DNA of 64,000 nucleotides, taken from contig JAHHHD010000002.1 of NCBI GenBank assembly GCA_019359505.1, positions 272,066-336,065 of the forward strand. Reading direction: 5' to 3'. Both the position numbers and the translations under genes were made by a program. The notes under the pieces were generated by a model. The model was given only the letters and a program-made list of their open reading frames with translations. It was not told where the DNA came from and ran no database searches. The stretch comes from Drouetiella hepatica Uher 2000/2452 (GTDB lineage: Bacteria > Cyanobacteriota > Cyanobacteriia > Elainellales > Elainellaceae). The first letter of the stretch is position 1, and each line of letters starts with the position of its first letter. Positions 17,071 to 27,173 of the stretch are shown piece by piece.

Positions 17071-17124
17071 TTCGCCCGCTAAAACACATTCACCCGCTAA
17101 AACAGGTTCACCCGCTAAAATTTG
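17071..17124. repeat. 3 x 18-bp tandem repeat
   Basis: Three copies of TTCACCCGCTAAAACAGG (with small changes) begin 1 nt after the second 231-bp repeat and end about 26 nt before the DUF29-like start. They may be slippage products marking the rearranged boundary. Confidence 0.75.
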
Positions 17125-17150
17125 TGAAATGCGGATTATCTTTAAACCCA

Positions 17151-18521
<1,371 letters not shown>

Positions 18522-18591
18522 TGCTGTTACTCATTGATCGTTAAATTTCTGAACTTTCTAAGCTGCTGAACTTTCTGAGCTTCTGGGTTTT

Positions 18592-18789
18592 CTAAGCTTC
18601 TGGGCTATCTTGCGCCGCCGATCGATGCCGCCGACATCGCTCTGAGCAATATTTCACCTCGTTCCAGCAATCTTCCCACTTTTTTCGCCAGGTAAAAGGG
18701 CGCTGACACACCACACAGATTTTAGTGGGCAGATCGGCTTTAGAGCGAACTCGCCCTAAAGACTCCTGTTTATCGCGTGAACGTCCCAT
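18592..18789 (-). CDS. DUF2256 zinc-ribbon-like protein
   Basis: The 65-residue protein has the family core LPTKICVVCQRPFTWRKKW then WNEVKYCSERCRRHR, so a Cys4 site (CxxC plus CxxxC) is present. DUF2256 proteins are short, putatively zinc-binding and of unknown function. They often neighbour DASH cryptochrome genes, but none is seen here. The ATG is preceded by TAACCACC rather than a strong Shine-Dalgarno. Confidence 0.88.
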   Translation of the reverse strand: MGRSRDKQESLGRVRSKADLPTKICVVCQRPFTWRKKWEDCWNEVKYCSERCRRHRSAAQDSPEA

Positions 18790-18933
18790 GGTGGTTAGAG
18801 GTAGGGGGGTTAGAAGTGAGGGTGTTTAGAAGTAAGGTGAAGAAAATCAGGGCTGAGAAGTGCAAGTATTAAGTATTATTTACGTTCTACAGCCTAACAT
18901 TCCCATAGCGCAACCTTTTGCCCCTTCTCTGCC

Positions 18934-19725
18934 ATGCCCGAAACCGCATTAGCCCATGTCAAAATTATTCTGGTGGAGCCAGCAGGCGCTCTTAATGTCG
19001 GCTCGGTAGCAAGAGTGATGAAAAACATGGGCTTAAGTCAGCTTGTGCTGGTTAATCCGCAGTGCGATCGCACCAGCCCCGAAGCCCGCCAGATGGCAGT
19101 CCACGCTGCCGATATTCTTGAAGCTGCTCAAGAAATCCCCACCCTGCCTGAAGCCTTGCAGGGTTGCCAAAAAGCGATCGCCACCACAGGACGCGATCGC
19201 ACTGCCTTCACTATTACTCTGGAGTCGCCTAGAGCTGCTCTACCCTGGTTAATGGAATCTGCGACAGAACCTGCGCCCGATCGCCCCTCCTGGCAGTCTG
19301 CCCTGATCTTTGGACGCGAAGATCGAGGGCTAACTAAGGAGGAGTTGAACTATGCGCAGCGATTCATCCGCATTCCCTCAACAGAGGTCTATCCCTCTCT
19401 CAATCTGGCGCAGGCAGTCGCTATCTGCTGCTATGAGCTGCATATGGCGATCGCCAATTTCGCCCCATCTCCTTCCCTGCCCACCTCCCCATCTGACCTA
19501 GCCCCTCTAGAAGTCTTAGAAGGCTACTATCAACAGCTCGAAACCCTATTGCTCAAGATTGGCTATCTATATCCCCACACGTCATCTAGTCGCATGGAAA
19601 AGTTTCGGCGATTGTTTAACCGAGCCTATCCATCAGAGGCAGAGGTGGCAATGATGCGAGGAATCTTGAGACAAATGGAATGGGCATTGCAGGTGGCGCG
19701 ATCACAGGAAACTCTAGATAGATAG
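18934..19725 (+). CDS. trmJ: tRNA (cytidine/uridine-2'-O-)-methyltransferase TrmJ-like SPOUT enzyme
   Basis: The 263-residue SPOUT methyltransferase has IILVEPAGALNVGSVARVMKN (motif 1), ALIFGREDRGLTKEEL (motif 2) and IPSTEVYPSLNLAQAVAICCYEL (motif 3, the trefoil-knot SAM site). The C-terminal helical extension is of TrmJ type. It is expected to 2'-O-methylate position 32 of tRNA. The order and length match cyanobacterial TrmH-family group 1 proteins. A strong hairpin terminator follows the stop. Confidence 0.9.
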   Translation: MPETALAHVKIILVEPAGALNVGSVARVMKNMGLSQLVLVNPQCDRTSPEARQMAVHAADILEAAQEIPTLPEALQGCQKAIATTGRDRTAFTITLESPRAALPWLMESATEPAPDRPSWQSALIFGREDRGLTKEELNYAQRFIRIPSTEVYPSLNLAQAVAICCYELHMAIANFAPSPSLPTSPSDLAPLEVLEGYYQQLETLLLKIGYLYPHTSSSRMEKFRRLFNRAYPSEAEVAMMRGILRQMEWALQVARSQETLDR

Positions 19726-19731
19726 CGCAAA

Positions 19732-19757
19732 AAAAGGATGCAAGCCTGCATCCTTTT
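19732..19757 (+). terminator. rho-independent-like terminator after trmJ
   Basis: AAAAGGATGCA (19732-19742) pairs perfectly with TGCATCCTTTT (19747-19757) around a 4-nt loop AGCC. It lies 7 nt after the stop, with a T-run at the 3' arm. Confidence 0.82.
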
Positions 19758-19867
19758 CAAAACATTATGCTCTCCGGCTCAAAAAACATAGAGCAAATGA
19801 AACTGAACGCTTACACAGCGCAACAAATTGTGTTAAACCATTCAAGAATAATTAATCTAGTAGCGAC

Positions 19868-20203
19868 TTAGTAGCGACCGCGACCACCGCCACCACCGTA
19901 GCTGTTGCCGCCACCGCCGCTCCAGCCGCCGCCACCGCCGCCCGAAGACCGAGGACGCTCTTCACGGGGCTTAGCCTTGTTGACGCGCAGGTCGCGACCC
20001 ATCCACTCAGCGCCATCTAGCGCCTCGATAGCAGCCGTTTCTTCAGCATCAGACGACATTTCGACAAAGCCAAAGCCGCGCATCCGACCTGTTTCCCGAT
20101 CGACAGGTAGCTGAACACGCTTAACCGTACCGTATTCAGCAAAGATAGCTGTAATATCTTCTTCGGCAACTTGATAGGACAGGTTGCCCACGTAAATTGA
20201 CAT
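19868..20203 (-). CDS. glycine-rich RRM RNA-binding protein (cyanobacterial Rbp)
   Basis: The 111-residue protein has one RRM (about 1-78; RNP2 IYVGNLSYQV, RNP1 RGFGFVEM) and a Gly/Ser/Tyr-rich tail (GGGGGGWSGGGGNSYG). Cyanobacterial Rbp proteins are often cold-induced RNA chaperones. The ATG follows GGAGGATCATCC, a strong Shine-Dalgarno that lies within the palindrome GATCC-GGA-GGATC at about 20208-20222; this could shield the site. A leader of up to about 250 nt without another gene lies upstream, usual for this class. Confidence 0.93.
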   Translation of the reverse strand: MSIYVGNLSYQVAEEDITAIFAEYGTVKRVQLPVDRETGRMRGFGFVEMSSDAEETAAIEALDGAEWMGRDLRVNKAKPREERPRSSGGGGGGWSGGGGNSYGGGGGRGRY

Positions 20204-20464
20204 GGATGATCCTCCGGATCATGGAATGGATGGGTCGAGATTCGGAGAAACGCCCAGTCAATGCTAAAAAACCGCAGAGACAACACTGAATCAGCCGAAG
20301 TAAAACTCGCTTATTACTTTAGCATTCCCCAGCGTAATGCAACAAGTCTCTCCTAGTGGGGGGCATAAGGATTCTTTGCAGATTTTGGCGACCCGATTAG
20401 ATGATCAATTCATGACAATGTTCGACCCGTATAAATGACTAAATTTACTACTGATCTACTGGAG

Positions 20465-22606
20465 CTACCGACCCACTAAAATTACCATAGCGCGATCGCC
20501 CACTAGAATACTCGATTGATGGTGTAAGACTGGCTCGTGACCAGGTTCCCAGATATCTTCGGGCGGCTGTCTGCGAGTGTCAACGAATACATGCCAGTTT
20601 TGACCAATCGGCAGCTGCGGTAGCTCAAAATCATAGGACTGCCAGTGGGTATTCATAGCCACGTAAATAAAATCGTCATGCACAGTGCCGCCCTTGGCGT
20701 GTTTGCCGGACAGCATGAATGCCAGAGTGCTGCAATAATCTGACCAGTCGGCGTTCCAGGCTTGGGTGCCATGCCAGCTAATATCGGCATAGCCGCTACC
20801 CATATAGTCCTGGTTGCGGAAGTATTCTCGGTTGCGCAGAATGGGGTGGGCATTGCGGAAGGCGATGCAAAGTTGGACGAAGCGAAAGAAATCGGCATGG
20901 GTATCCAGCAGCGTCCAGTCAAGCCAGTTGACTTCTGAGTCATGGCAGTAGGTATTGTTGTTTCCCCCTTGGCTCCGCGCCATTTCATCCCCCATCAGCA
21001 GCATGGGAATCCCTTGACTCACCATGAGAATGCCGATCGCATTGCGCATTTGCCGCCAGCGCAGCGCCTGAATCTCTGGGTCATCTGTTTCGCCCTCTAC
21101 GCCGCAGTTCCAGCTATCGTTGTCGTTTGCGCCATCCTGATTGTCTTCGCCGTTGTCTTCGTTGTGCTTCTCGTTGTAGGACACCAGATCCCTCAGCGTA
21201 AAGCCGTCATGCGCCGTAATGAAATTGACTGAGCTATCGACCGTGCGGTTGCCTTTGGCATAGAGATCGGGAGAGCCTTGCAGCCGCTGCGCCAAGTCCG
21301 TCACAAGACCCTCGCCCTTGAGAAATTTTCGGATGGTGTCTCGGTATTTCCCGTTCCATTCGCCCCAGCGATCGTAGTCTGGGAACGATCCCACTTGATA
21401 CAGACCGCCCGCATCCCAGGCTTCGGCAATTAGCTTGCACTTTGCCAAGATGGGATCAAACGCCAGAGTTTCAATCAAGGGCGGGTTTGCCATAGGGACA
21501 CCCTTGGGATCGCGTCCCAAGATCGAGGCTAGATCAAACCGGAAGCCGTCAATATGATATTCCGCTGCCCAGTAGCGCAGACAGTCCAGCACGAATACCC
21601 GCACCACCGGATGATTGCAGTTGAGCGTGTTGCCACAACCGCTGAAGTTGTAGTAGTAGCCCTCTGGCGTGAGCATATAGTAGGTCTTGTTGTCTAACCC
21701 CCGGAAAGAAATGGTGGGGCCAAACTCATTGCCTTCCGCCGTATGGTTGAACACCACGTCAAGAATCACTTCAATGCCATTTTTATGCAGCTCTTTGACC
21801 AGCGTTTTAAGCTCGTTTTGCTGACTCCCCTGTTTGCCCGAAGCCGCATAGCCCGCTTTAGGAGCATAAAACCCAATCGTATTGTATCCCCAGTAATTAA
21901 ACAGGCGATCGCCTGTCAACGGGTTGTTTCGAGGATTGTCCATCTCGTCAAATTCAAAGATGGGCATTAGCTCAACGCAGTTCACGCCCAGAGACTTGAG
22001 GTAGGGAATTTTTTCCTGTAGTCCTGCAAAGGTGCCCTGGTGTTCTGGCTTGACGCCCGATGAAGGGTGACGGGTAAAGCCCCGCACATGCATTTCGTAA
22101 ATGATCAGATCTTCTTCGGGGATCTCTAGGGGGCGATCGCCATCCCAAACGAAGTCGCTGTCTCGAATCTGTGCCCGGTAGGGATAGATTTCGCTGTCGG
22201 GTAAGGGGGTGCCCCAGACCTTGCGTCCACCGATGCTTTTGGCGTAGGGATCGAGCAAGATTTTGCTGGGATCAAAGCGGTGCCCTTCTACAATGCTGCG
22301 AGGTCCATCGACTCGGTAGCCGTACTCCAAATCTTCAGGGTCGAGATCCTGGACAATCATGCTGACCACATTGCCCAAGCGAAACTCTTGCAGGAAGGGG
22401 ATTTCAGCAAAAGGCTCCAACGCCCCTCTTTTGAACAGCACCAGGTTTGCTGTGGTGGCGTGGTTGGAAAAGATTGAAAAGTTGACGCCCCCCAAGACAA
22501 TCGTGGCACCAAATGGAAAGGGCATACCGCGACGGAGCTGAAATCCGCTGTAAATATGGGGGTTTTGGGGACTCATGGGGACGGGCTGAGCGTAGAGTTG
22601 TTCCAC
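20465..22606 (-). CDS. glgX: glycogen debranching enzyme (isoamylase type)
   Basis: The 713-residue GH13 enzyme has an N-terminal CBM48 (about 20-130; PFGATIVLGGVNFSIFS). The catalytic barrel shows VVFNHTAEGN (region I), DGFRFDLASILGRD (nucleophile Asp), KLIAEAWDAGG (acid/base Glu) and VNFITAHDGFTL (transition-state Asp). It hydrolyses alpha-1,6 branches in glycogen breakdown and is encoded alone. The leader to cysC (22607-23014) contains two large hairpins but no other gene. Confidence 0.96.
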   Translation of the reverse strand: MEQLYAQPVPMSPQNPHIYSGFQLRRGMPFPFGATIVLGGVNFSIFSNHATTANLVLFKRGALEPFAEIPFLQEFRLGNVVSMIVQDLDPEDLEYGYRVDGPRSIVEGHRFDPSKILLDPYAKSIGGRKVWGTPLPDSEIYPYRAQIRDSDFVWDGDRPLEIPEEDLIIYEMHVRGFTRHPSSGVKPEHQGTFAGLQEKIPYLKSLGVNCVELMPIFEFDEMDNPRNNPLTGDRLFNYWGYNTIGFYAPKAGYAASGKQGSQQNELKTLVKELHKNGIEVILDVVFNHTAEGNEFGPTISFRGLDNKTYYMLTPEGYYYNFSGCGNTLNCNHPVVRVFVLDCLRYWAAEYHIDGFRFDLASILGRDPKGVPMANPPLIETLAFDPILAKCKLIAEAWDAGGLYQVGSFPDYDRWGEWNGKYRDTIRKFLKGEGLVTDLAQRLQGSPDLYAKGNRTVDSSVNFITAHDGFTLRDLVSYNEKHNEDNGEDNQDGANDNDSWNCGVEGETDDPEIQALRWRQMRNAIGILMVSQGIPMLLMGDEMARSQGGNNNTYCHDSEVNWLDWTLLDTHADFFRFVQLCIAFRNAHPILRNREYFRNQDYMGSGYADISWHGTQAWNADWSDYCSTLAFMLSGKHAKGGTVHDDFIYVAMNTHWQSYDFELPQLPIGQNWHVFVDTRRQPPEDIWEPGHEPVLHHQSSILVGDRAMVILVGR

Positions 22607-22836
22607 TGTTGAGGGGGTTCGAGAGGGTTGAAGGTCGGTGGCTGATGCCTAGCGACCTGATTGAATTAAACCCGATTAGATAAAGTGGTGTGGCAGCCTG
22701 CCTGTAGAGGACAACTTGAAAAAATTAATTGAAATTAAATAAAAATCTTAACAGTCCTTCTGAGAGTCTCTCATGAAATGATGCCAGGGACATCTCCAGC
22801 CTAAATTTGGCAGCAGTCATCATTATGTTTCATGCC

Positions 22837-22869
22837 GGGGAGTTCGCGCCCTGCGGGCGCGAACTCCCC
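22837..22869. repeat. intergenic hairpin cassette, first of a tandem pair
   Basis: A perfect 15-bp stem, GGGGAGTTCGCGCCC (22837-22851) with 22855-22869, closes a TGC loop. Like the pair at 785-868, a second unrelated hairpin follows at once. Confidence 0.87.
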
Positions 22870-22870
22870 C

Positions 22871-22919
22871 AACAAAGCCCGAAGAAGCCCGCCTGCGGCG
22901 GGCTTCTTCGGGCTTTGTT
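22871..22919. repeat. intergenic hairpin cassette, second of a tandem pair
   Basis: A perfect 23-bp stem (22871-22893 with 22897-22919), loop TGC. The pair sits between the divergent glgX and cysC genes, so it is in both leaders and cannot serve as a terminator for either. Confidence 0.87.
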
Positions 22920-23014
22920 TCAAAATGGGAATTGCTGTAAATTTGGGCAGGGTCGGATTCTGGATTTTGTGTGGCGATCGTAGGCTATGATCTTTTAACT
23001 AAATTCTGAAGGGC

Positions 23015-23575
23015 ATGACTCAAGAACAACGTGGGGTAACGGTCTGGTTTACAGGTCTAAGCGGCGCGGGTAAGACGACCATCCGGATGGAGGTCGAGCA
23101 GCAGCTTCGGGCACAAGGGCACAGAGTAGAGGTTTTGGATGGTGATATTGTGCGCCAGAACCTCACCAAAGGCTTGGGCTTTAGTAAGGAAGACCGAGAT
23201 GAAAATATTCGCCGGATTGGGTTTGTGGCTCATCTGCTGAGCCGCAATGGGGTAATTGTGCTGGTTTCTGCCATTTCTCCCTATCGGCAAATCCGGGACG
23301 AAGTGCGCGAGAAGATTGGCGACTTTATTGAGGTCTACGTCAACGCGCCGCTGGCAGTCTGCGAACAGCGAGACGTAAAGGGGCTGTACAAAAAAGCTCG
23401 TGCTGGGGAAATCAAGCAGTTTACGGGCATCGACGACCCCTACGAACCACCGCTCAATGCAGAAGTAGAATGCAGAACCGATGAGGAGAGCCTCTCTGAG
23501 AGCGCTTTAAGGGTGATGAAAGCGCTCCATAACTTGGGGTATGTGGCTCAAGATAAGGCGATCCTGAATCTCTAA
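23015..23575 (+). CDS. cysC: adenylyl-sulfate kinase
   Basis: The 186-residue protein has the P-loop GLSGAGKTT, LDGDIVRQNLTKGLGFSKEDRDENIRR is split as the APS-binding segment (residues 40-66), and NAPLAVCEQRDVKGLYKKAR and FTGIDDPYEPP form the lid. It phosphorylates APS to PAPS with ATP for sulfate assimilation. It is monofunctional, with no sulfurylase domain and usual length. It overlaps the end of the convergent FTR1 gene by 4 nt. Confidence 0.95.
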   Translation: MTQEQRGVTVWFTGLSGAGKTTIRMEVEQQLRAQGHRVEVLDGDIVRQNLTKGLGFSKEDRDENIRRIGFVAHLLSRNGVIVLVSAISPYRQIRDEVREKIGDFIEVYVNAPLAVCEQRDVKGLYKKARAGEIKQFTGIDDPYEPPLNAEVECRTDEESLSESALRVMKALHNLGYVAQDKAILNL

Positions 23576-24519
23576 TTCTTAACAGGCGATCGCCCAGCAT
23601 CCGATGCTGCTGAAGCGGAGGCAGGTGAAAACTTGCCGCCTAGACTTTGGAAATAAATGCTGCCCACGGTCAGCAAAAAAGTGAGGTAGGCGATCGCCTG
23701 CACCCAGTAGAGCCGCTGGGTGTAGCCAAAGAACGACTTCAGCAGAATGCCGGGAAACTGGCGATCGGGCAAAACCTGGCTCAGATCCCAGACCTGCCCA
23801 CCTAGGATGCAGGAGGCGCGTGTTTGAGGGCAAAGGGTGGCAAACTGTGGATCAACCTGTGCTAAAGCCGCCACCGCGCCGTTGAAGTGCCGCAGAGCGC
23901 CTACTACCAGCCCGGAGACAATCAGCAGTAGCAGAACTCCCATAAATTGAAAGAACTGCCGTAGGTTAATCTTTACGCCCAGGCGAAACAGCAAAAAGCC
24001 GATGCCCGTTGCGCCCAAGAGTCCGGCGATCGCTCCTGCCAAGGGCAGCCAGCCTTCCTGAAACTGAGCAGAGATGAACACAACGGTTTCAAAGCCTTCT
24101 CGCAGTACGGCAATTAGGATTAACCCAAAGATGCCCCAACCTGCGTCAGTTTTTTGGAGCGCCACAGACACCGCGCCCTCCAGTTCCCCCTTAAGCGATC
24201 GCGCTTGCTGCGTCATCCACACCAGCATCCAGGTGAGCAGGACGATCGCTCCTACGCCGAAGATGCCCTCCAGAAGCGGCTTGAGGACGGGTGCGTAAGG
24301 TTGATTAGACTGTTTGAGTGTCAGCAAGGCTCCGTTGAATACAATGCCAATCAGCACGCTTGCGGCGATGCCTGCGGCAATACCTGCATAGACCCAAGTA
24401 TTCAGGCGGTCTTGCCCTGCCTTTTTGAGGTAAGCCAACACGATCCCTACGACTAAAGCCGCTTCTACGCCTTCTCGTAGGGTAATGACAAAGGTCGGTA
24501 AAGCTGGGGTAATATCCAT
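23572..24519 (-). CDS. FTR1-family iron permease
   Basis: The 315-residue membrane protein has two REGxE iron-binding motifs, TLREGVEAALVVG near the N-terminus and VLREGFETVVFIS near residue 140, and about seven hydrophobic helices. This is the Ftr1/EfeU architecture for high-affinity iron uptake. No EfeO or EfeB gene is adjacent, so the partner proteins are elsewhere or not needed. A conserved-looking periplasmic loop with two Cys (TLCPQTRASC) precedes the last helix. Confidence 0.92.
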   Translation of the reverse strand: MDITPALPTFVITLREGVEAALVVGIVLAYLKKAGQDRLNTWVYAGIAAGIAASVLIGIVFNGALLTLKQSNQPYAPVLKPLLEGIFGVGAIVLLTWMLVWMTQQARSLKGELEGAVSVALQKTDAGWGIFGLILIAVLREGFETVVFISAQFQEGWLPLAGAIAGLLGATGIGFLLFRLGVKINLRQFFQFMGVLLLLIVSGLVVGALRHFNGAVAALAQVDPQFATLCPQTRASCILGGQVWDLSQVLPDRQFPGILLKSFFGYTQRLYWVQAIAYLTFLLTVGSIYFQSLGGKFSPASASAASDAGRSPVKN

Positions 24520-24641
24520 CAGCGAAGGTTCTAGATTGAGTTCTCACCTTTAAGGTAACGCGCAAGGCAGCACGTTTCTCTCAAAAAATAACTCCTTGGA
24601 TCTAAGCGCGTAGCGCTATATAGCCGCCACCAGTTTGCTTA

Positions 24642-24707
24642 GGGCATTTGGGGTGGAGCGCTACGCGCTCCACCCCAAATGCCCCCGTCCCAACCGCCAG
24701 GGCGGTT
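24642..24707. repeat. class-1 hairpin cassette (long stem plus GGCGGTT hairpin)
   Basis: A perfect 20-bp stem (24642-24661 with 24665-24684), loop TAC, is followed by CCGTCCCAACCGCC and the small hairpin AACCGCC-AG-GGCGGTT (24692-24707). The flanks match the element at 979-1044 (CCAGTTTGCTTAGG before) while the stem differs. A short GCGCGTAGCGC palindrome precedes it at 24606-24616. The spacer is between FTR1 and hrcA. Confidence 0.86.
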
Positions 24708-24743
24708 GTCGTGTTTTTGATTTTTACCTGTGCATATTTTTGC

Positions 24744-25844
24744 CTAGGCAGGCTGACTCAGTGCCCCTGATAAATAGTCAGCTGCGGCTTCCACCAGAGC
24801 GATCGCATTCTCGTACATCATGCGGGTAGGTCCCAGCATGCCCACGCTACCCACAGGCACCGTACCGCGCTGATAGGTCGCAGACACCAAGGCACAAGTT
24901 CGCATCGGCTCTAGAGGATTTTCGGCTCCGATGCGAATGGTGACGCGCTTGCCCAGTGCGCCAGGTTCAGTGGGTTCACACAGCATGGGTTCACAGATCA
25001 GCGACCAGAGCTGATCCTGCTCTGATTCCAAAAGCTGCATGATCGTCTGCACCTGCTGAAGCTCTGAGAACTCTGGCTGACGACGAAGGACTTCTGCCAC
25101 GCCGCTAATCAAAATTTGCGTCGAGAGAGCCATGCCGCTACGGCGCTTTAGCTCTGTCAAAGAAGTATGGATTAGATCCACATAGCGATCGAACTCGCGC
25201 CCCAAATCGCTCCAGTTGAGGGTAGACAAATCGTTAATCGATCGCCCGCGAAGCTGGCTGTTGAGAAAATTGGAGAGAATTTGCAGCTCTCGATCGAGTT
25301 GTTCTGGATCGGGGTAGCTCTCCTCTTGCATCTGAGGCAGGCTCACCATAATCGACTGTGTAGCGTAAGAGTCCAGCACCACCACCAGCATTACCCGACG
25401 CGGATCAATCTGCACCAGCTGCAAGTGTCGCAGGTGAGCTGCGCTAGTTTGCGGCATGGTGACTAAGGCAATGTAGCCGCTGAGGGTAGACAAGATTTGG
25501 GCGGCTTCGCGAAGCAGCACCTCTAAGCCGTTTTCTTCCCAGTTCAGCTGTTCCGAGAGCAAATGGTCTGCCTGACGAGCGATCGCGTCTGAAGGAGTCA
25601 CCAGGCGATCGACATAGATGCGATAGCCTGAATCAGAAGGTACCCGCCCAGCAGAGGTGTGGGGTTGGTAGAGCAAACCCGCTTTTTCCAAATAGCCCAT
25701 GGCATTCCGAATCGTTGCTGGACTCACTCTAGGGTTAAAGTCTTCTACAAGTGCTTCAGAACCCACAGGTCGAGCTGTGGCGATATATTGGCGCACCGTT
25801 GCTCCAAGCACTAGCTGTTGGCGAGGACTAAGCTTCACTTGCAT
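24744..25844 (-). CDS. hrcA: heat-inducible transcription repressor HrcA
   Basis: The 366-residue protein has an N-terminal winged helix ([52 protein letters not shown]), then the HrcA-specific middle ([18 protein letters not shown]) and the C-terminal GAF-like domain ending [21 protein letters not shown]. It binds CIRCE operators upstream of groE and similar chaperone genes. No CIRCE-like element is visible in its own leader. It follows the rhodanese gene by 57 nt on the same strand. Confidence 0.96.
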   Translation of the reverse strand: MQVKLSPRQQLVLGATVRQYIATARPVGSEALVEDFNPRVSPATIRNAMGYLEKAGLLYQPHTSAGRVPSDSGYRIYVDRLVTPSDAIARQADHLLSEQLNWEENGLEVLLREAAQILSTLSGYIALVTMPQTSAAHLRHLQLVQIDPRRVMLVVVLDSYATQSIMVSLPQMQEESYPDPEQLDRELQILSNFLNSQLRGRSINDLSTLNWSDLGREFDRYVDLIHTSLTELKRRSGMALSTQILISGVAEVLRRQPEFSELQQVQTIMQLLESEQDQLWSLICEPMLCEPTEPGALGKRVTIRIGAENPLEPMRTCALVSATYQRGTVPVGSVGMLGPTRMMYENAIALVEAAADYLSGALSQPA

Positions 25845-25901
25845 GGACGGTTCAGGGAAGGGGACAGGGAGATCAAAGTTGGACAGACCTGAGATGGGGG
25901 G

Positions 25902-26249
25902 TCAATAGCGCGGAACGGTCGAATCAACGATCGCCGCATAAGCTTCAATACCGCCTGATATATTTCTGACACGGGTGAAGCCCTGCTGGTGTAACCAACT
26001 GCACATTTGTGCCGATCGCATTCCGTGATGGCACAAGACCAAGGTTTCGACATCTGCTTCAAAGCGGCTGTGAATATTTTCTGCCCAGTCAGCAAATTGG
26101 CTGAGCGGCAAATTCACAAAGCCGTCGAGCTGGGCGATTTCCAACTCTTCTGGCTCTCGCACATCAATGAGCTGTAAGCTCGGCTCGGCAATCCGTCGAG
26201 CTAACTCCTCAACACTAATTTGGGGGTCTACAGAGGGAAGTTTAGGCAT
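25902..26249 (-). CDS. single-domain rhodanese
   Basis: The 115-residue rhodanese has the two CH2-type motifs, LQLIDVREPEELE and LVLCHHGMRSAQM, the second holding the active-site Cys in CHHGMR. It is sized like GlpE/PspE and transfers sulfane sulfur or serves in thiol chemistry. It is upstream of hrcA in the same direction and may be co-transcribed. Confidence 0.93.
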   Translation of the reverse strand: MPKLPSVDPQISVEELARRIAEPSLQLIDVREPEELEIAQLDGFVNLPLSQFADWAENIHSRFEADVETLVLCHHGMRSAQMCSWLHQQGFTRVRNISGGIEAYAAIVDSTVPRY

Positions 26250-26596
26250 CGCTATTTCTGGCAGTTAGCTGTTTCTGGTAATTCTGTTTCTGGCAATTTT
26301 TAACAATTATGTCTGGCAATTATTATGAGAATTACCAGCTTTTTTCAGGTTAGACTTTTCAGATTTAAAGTATTTCTTCATATGTACCTCACGTTACCCG
26401 GATTATCCTCAAGATGGCAAGGAAAGCAAGGCGCGTTCAACTATACCTGCATAGATCCAACAATTTGTCAACTGCATTAGTATGCAAAAAACCTGCACTA
26501 AATGCTGTTTAAGTAAGCCCAATCGGGTGAAGTGCGGATGCAGTTTAAGCTCCCAGCATTGAAAGATGGTAGGAGTCAAAGCAGAGGCATTTGAAA

Positions 26597-26749
26597 ATGT
26601 GGCAAAAACTTATTCAGGCGACTGCGATCACTTCTGCCCTCTATCTGGTTATGGGCATGAGTAAACCCCCAATGGGCGGCTCAACTGTCCAGTTTCAACT
26701 CTCGGAAAACCTTCAGCATTCTCTCAATACGTTCAACGCTAAACCCTAG
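26597..26749 (+). CDS. possible 50-residue secreted peptide
   Basis: ATG at 26597 to TAG at 26749. The N-terminus MWQKLIQATAITSALYLVMG looks like a short signal or membrane helix, followed by a polar tail (SKPPMGGSTVQFQLSEN). GGTAGGAG lies about 26 nt upstream, further than ideal. It is the only plausible ORF in the 0.9-kb spacer, but it may be chance. Confidence 0.3.
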   Translation: MWQKLIQATAITSALYLVMGMSKPPMGGSTVQFQLSENLQHSLNTFNAKP

Positions 26750-26909
26750 CTTTGCGCAGCGCTATCCTTCGTAGAGGCTTAAAGCTTTAATCTCTTAAAA
26801 CCCTAATCTAAAGACTCAGTGACGATCGCCCTGCCGCTACACCAACGATCATAGCTGTTTCCTGGGCAGTCTTTCAAAAAAGGGGTTCGTGATAAAAAAC
26901 TAGAGACTC

Positions 26910-26941
26910 TGCCTTACCCGACGCTCCCGAAGGGTAGGGCA
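26910..26941. other. hairpin in the lysC leader
   Basis: TGCCTTACCC (26910-26919) pairs with GGGTAGGGCA (26932-26941), one G-T pair, 12-nt loop GACGCTCCCGAA. It is about 230 nt before the aspartokinase start. It is similar in apex style to the hairpin cassettes but has a shorter stem. Confidence 0.45.
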
Positions 26942-27173
26942 AAGCCTCCTACAGATTATGTTCATACTTAGCCCTATTGAACAAGTTAAGTATGGTTAAG
27001 CGCAAAGACGGCTCTTGAGCCAGATCTAGCTCAGCCGATTGAAAAGAATTCTGGAAAATGCGGCGATCGCTCAACCTCTCTGCTACCGTAAATAAATCAT
27101 GGCTGAGAGCAGCGCCAAGCATGGCTAAGAGCGCAAAGACTCCAGGTTTTCAAAGGTTCAGGTTGGCGGCACT

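Larger units (their letters stand above)
26250..27173. other. long sparse spacer (0.9 kb) between rhodanese and aspartokinase
   Basis: Near 26250-26340 there are four imperfect copies of TTTCTGGCAATT and a GGTAATTCT...AGAATTACC inverted repeat. One short ORF (26597-26749) and one hairpin (26910-26941) follow. No tRNA, riboswitch or longer ORF was recognised. The spacing fits the leaders of two divergent genes plus degraded sequence. Confidence 0.6.

Noticed and set aside
24520..25901. CIRCE operator near hrcA
   Set aside because: The TTAGCACTC-N9-GAGTGCTAA sequence is not present around hrcA or elsewhere that I could see in the window.
26250..27173. Possible lysine riboswitch before lysC
   Set aside because: I could not find the conserved lysine-riboswitch core or its five-helix layout; only a short hairpin is visible. 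An Rfam search would settle it.
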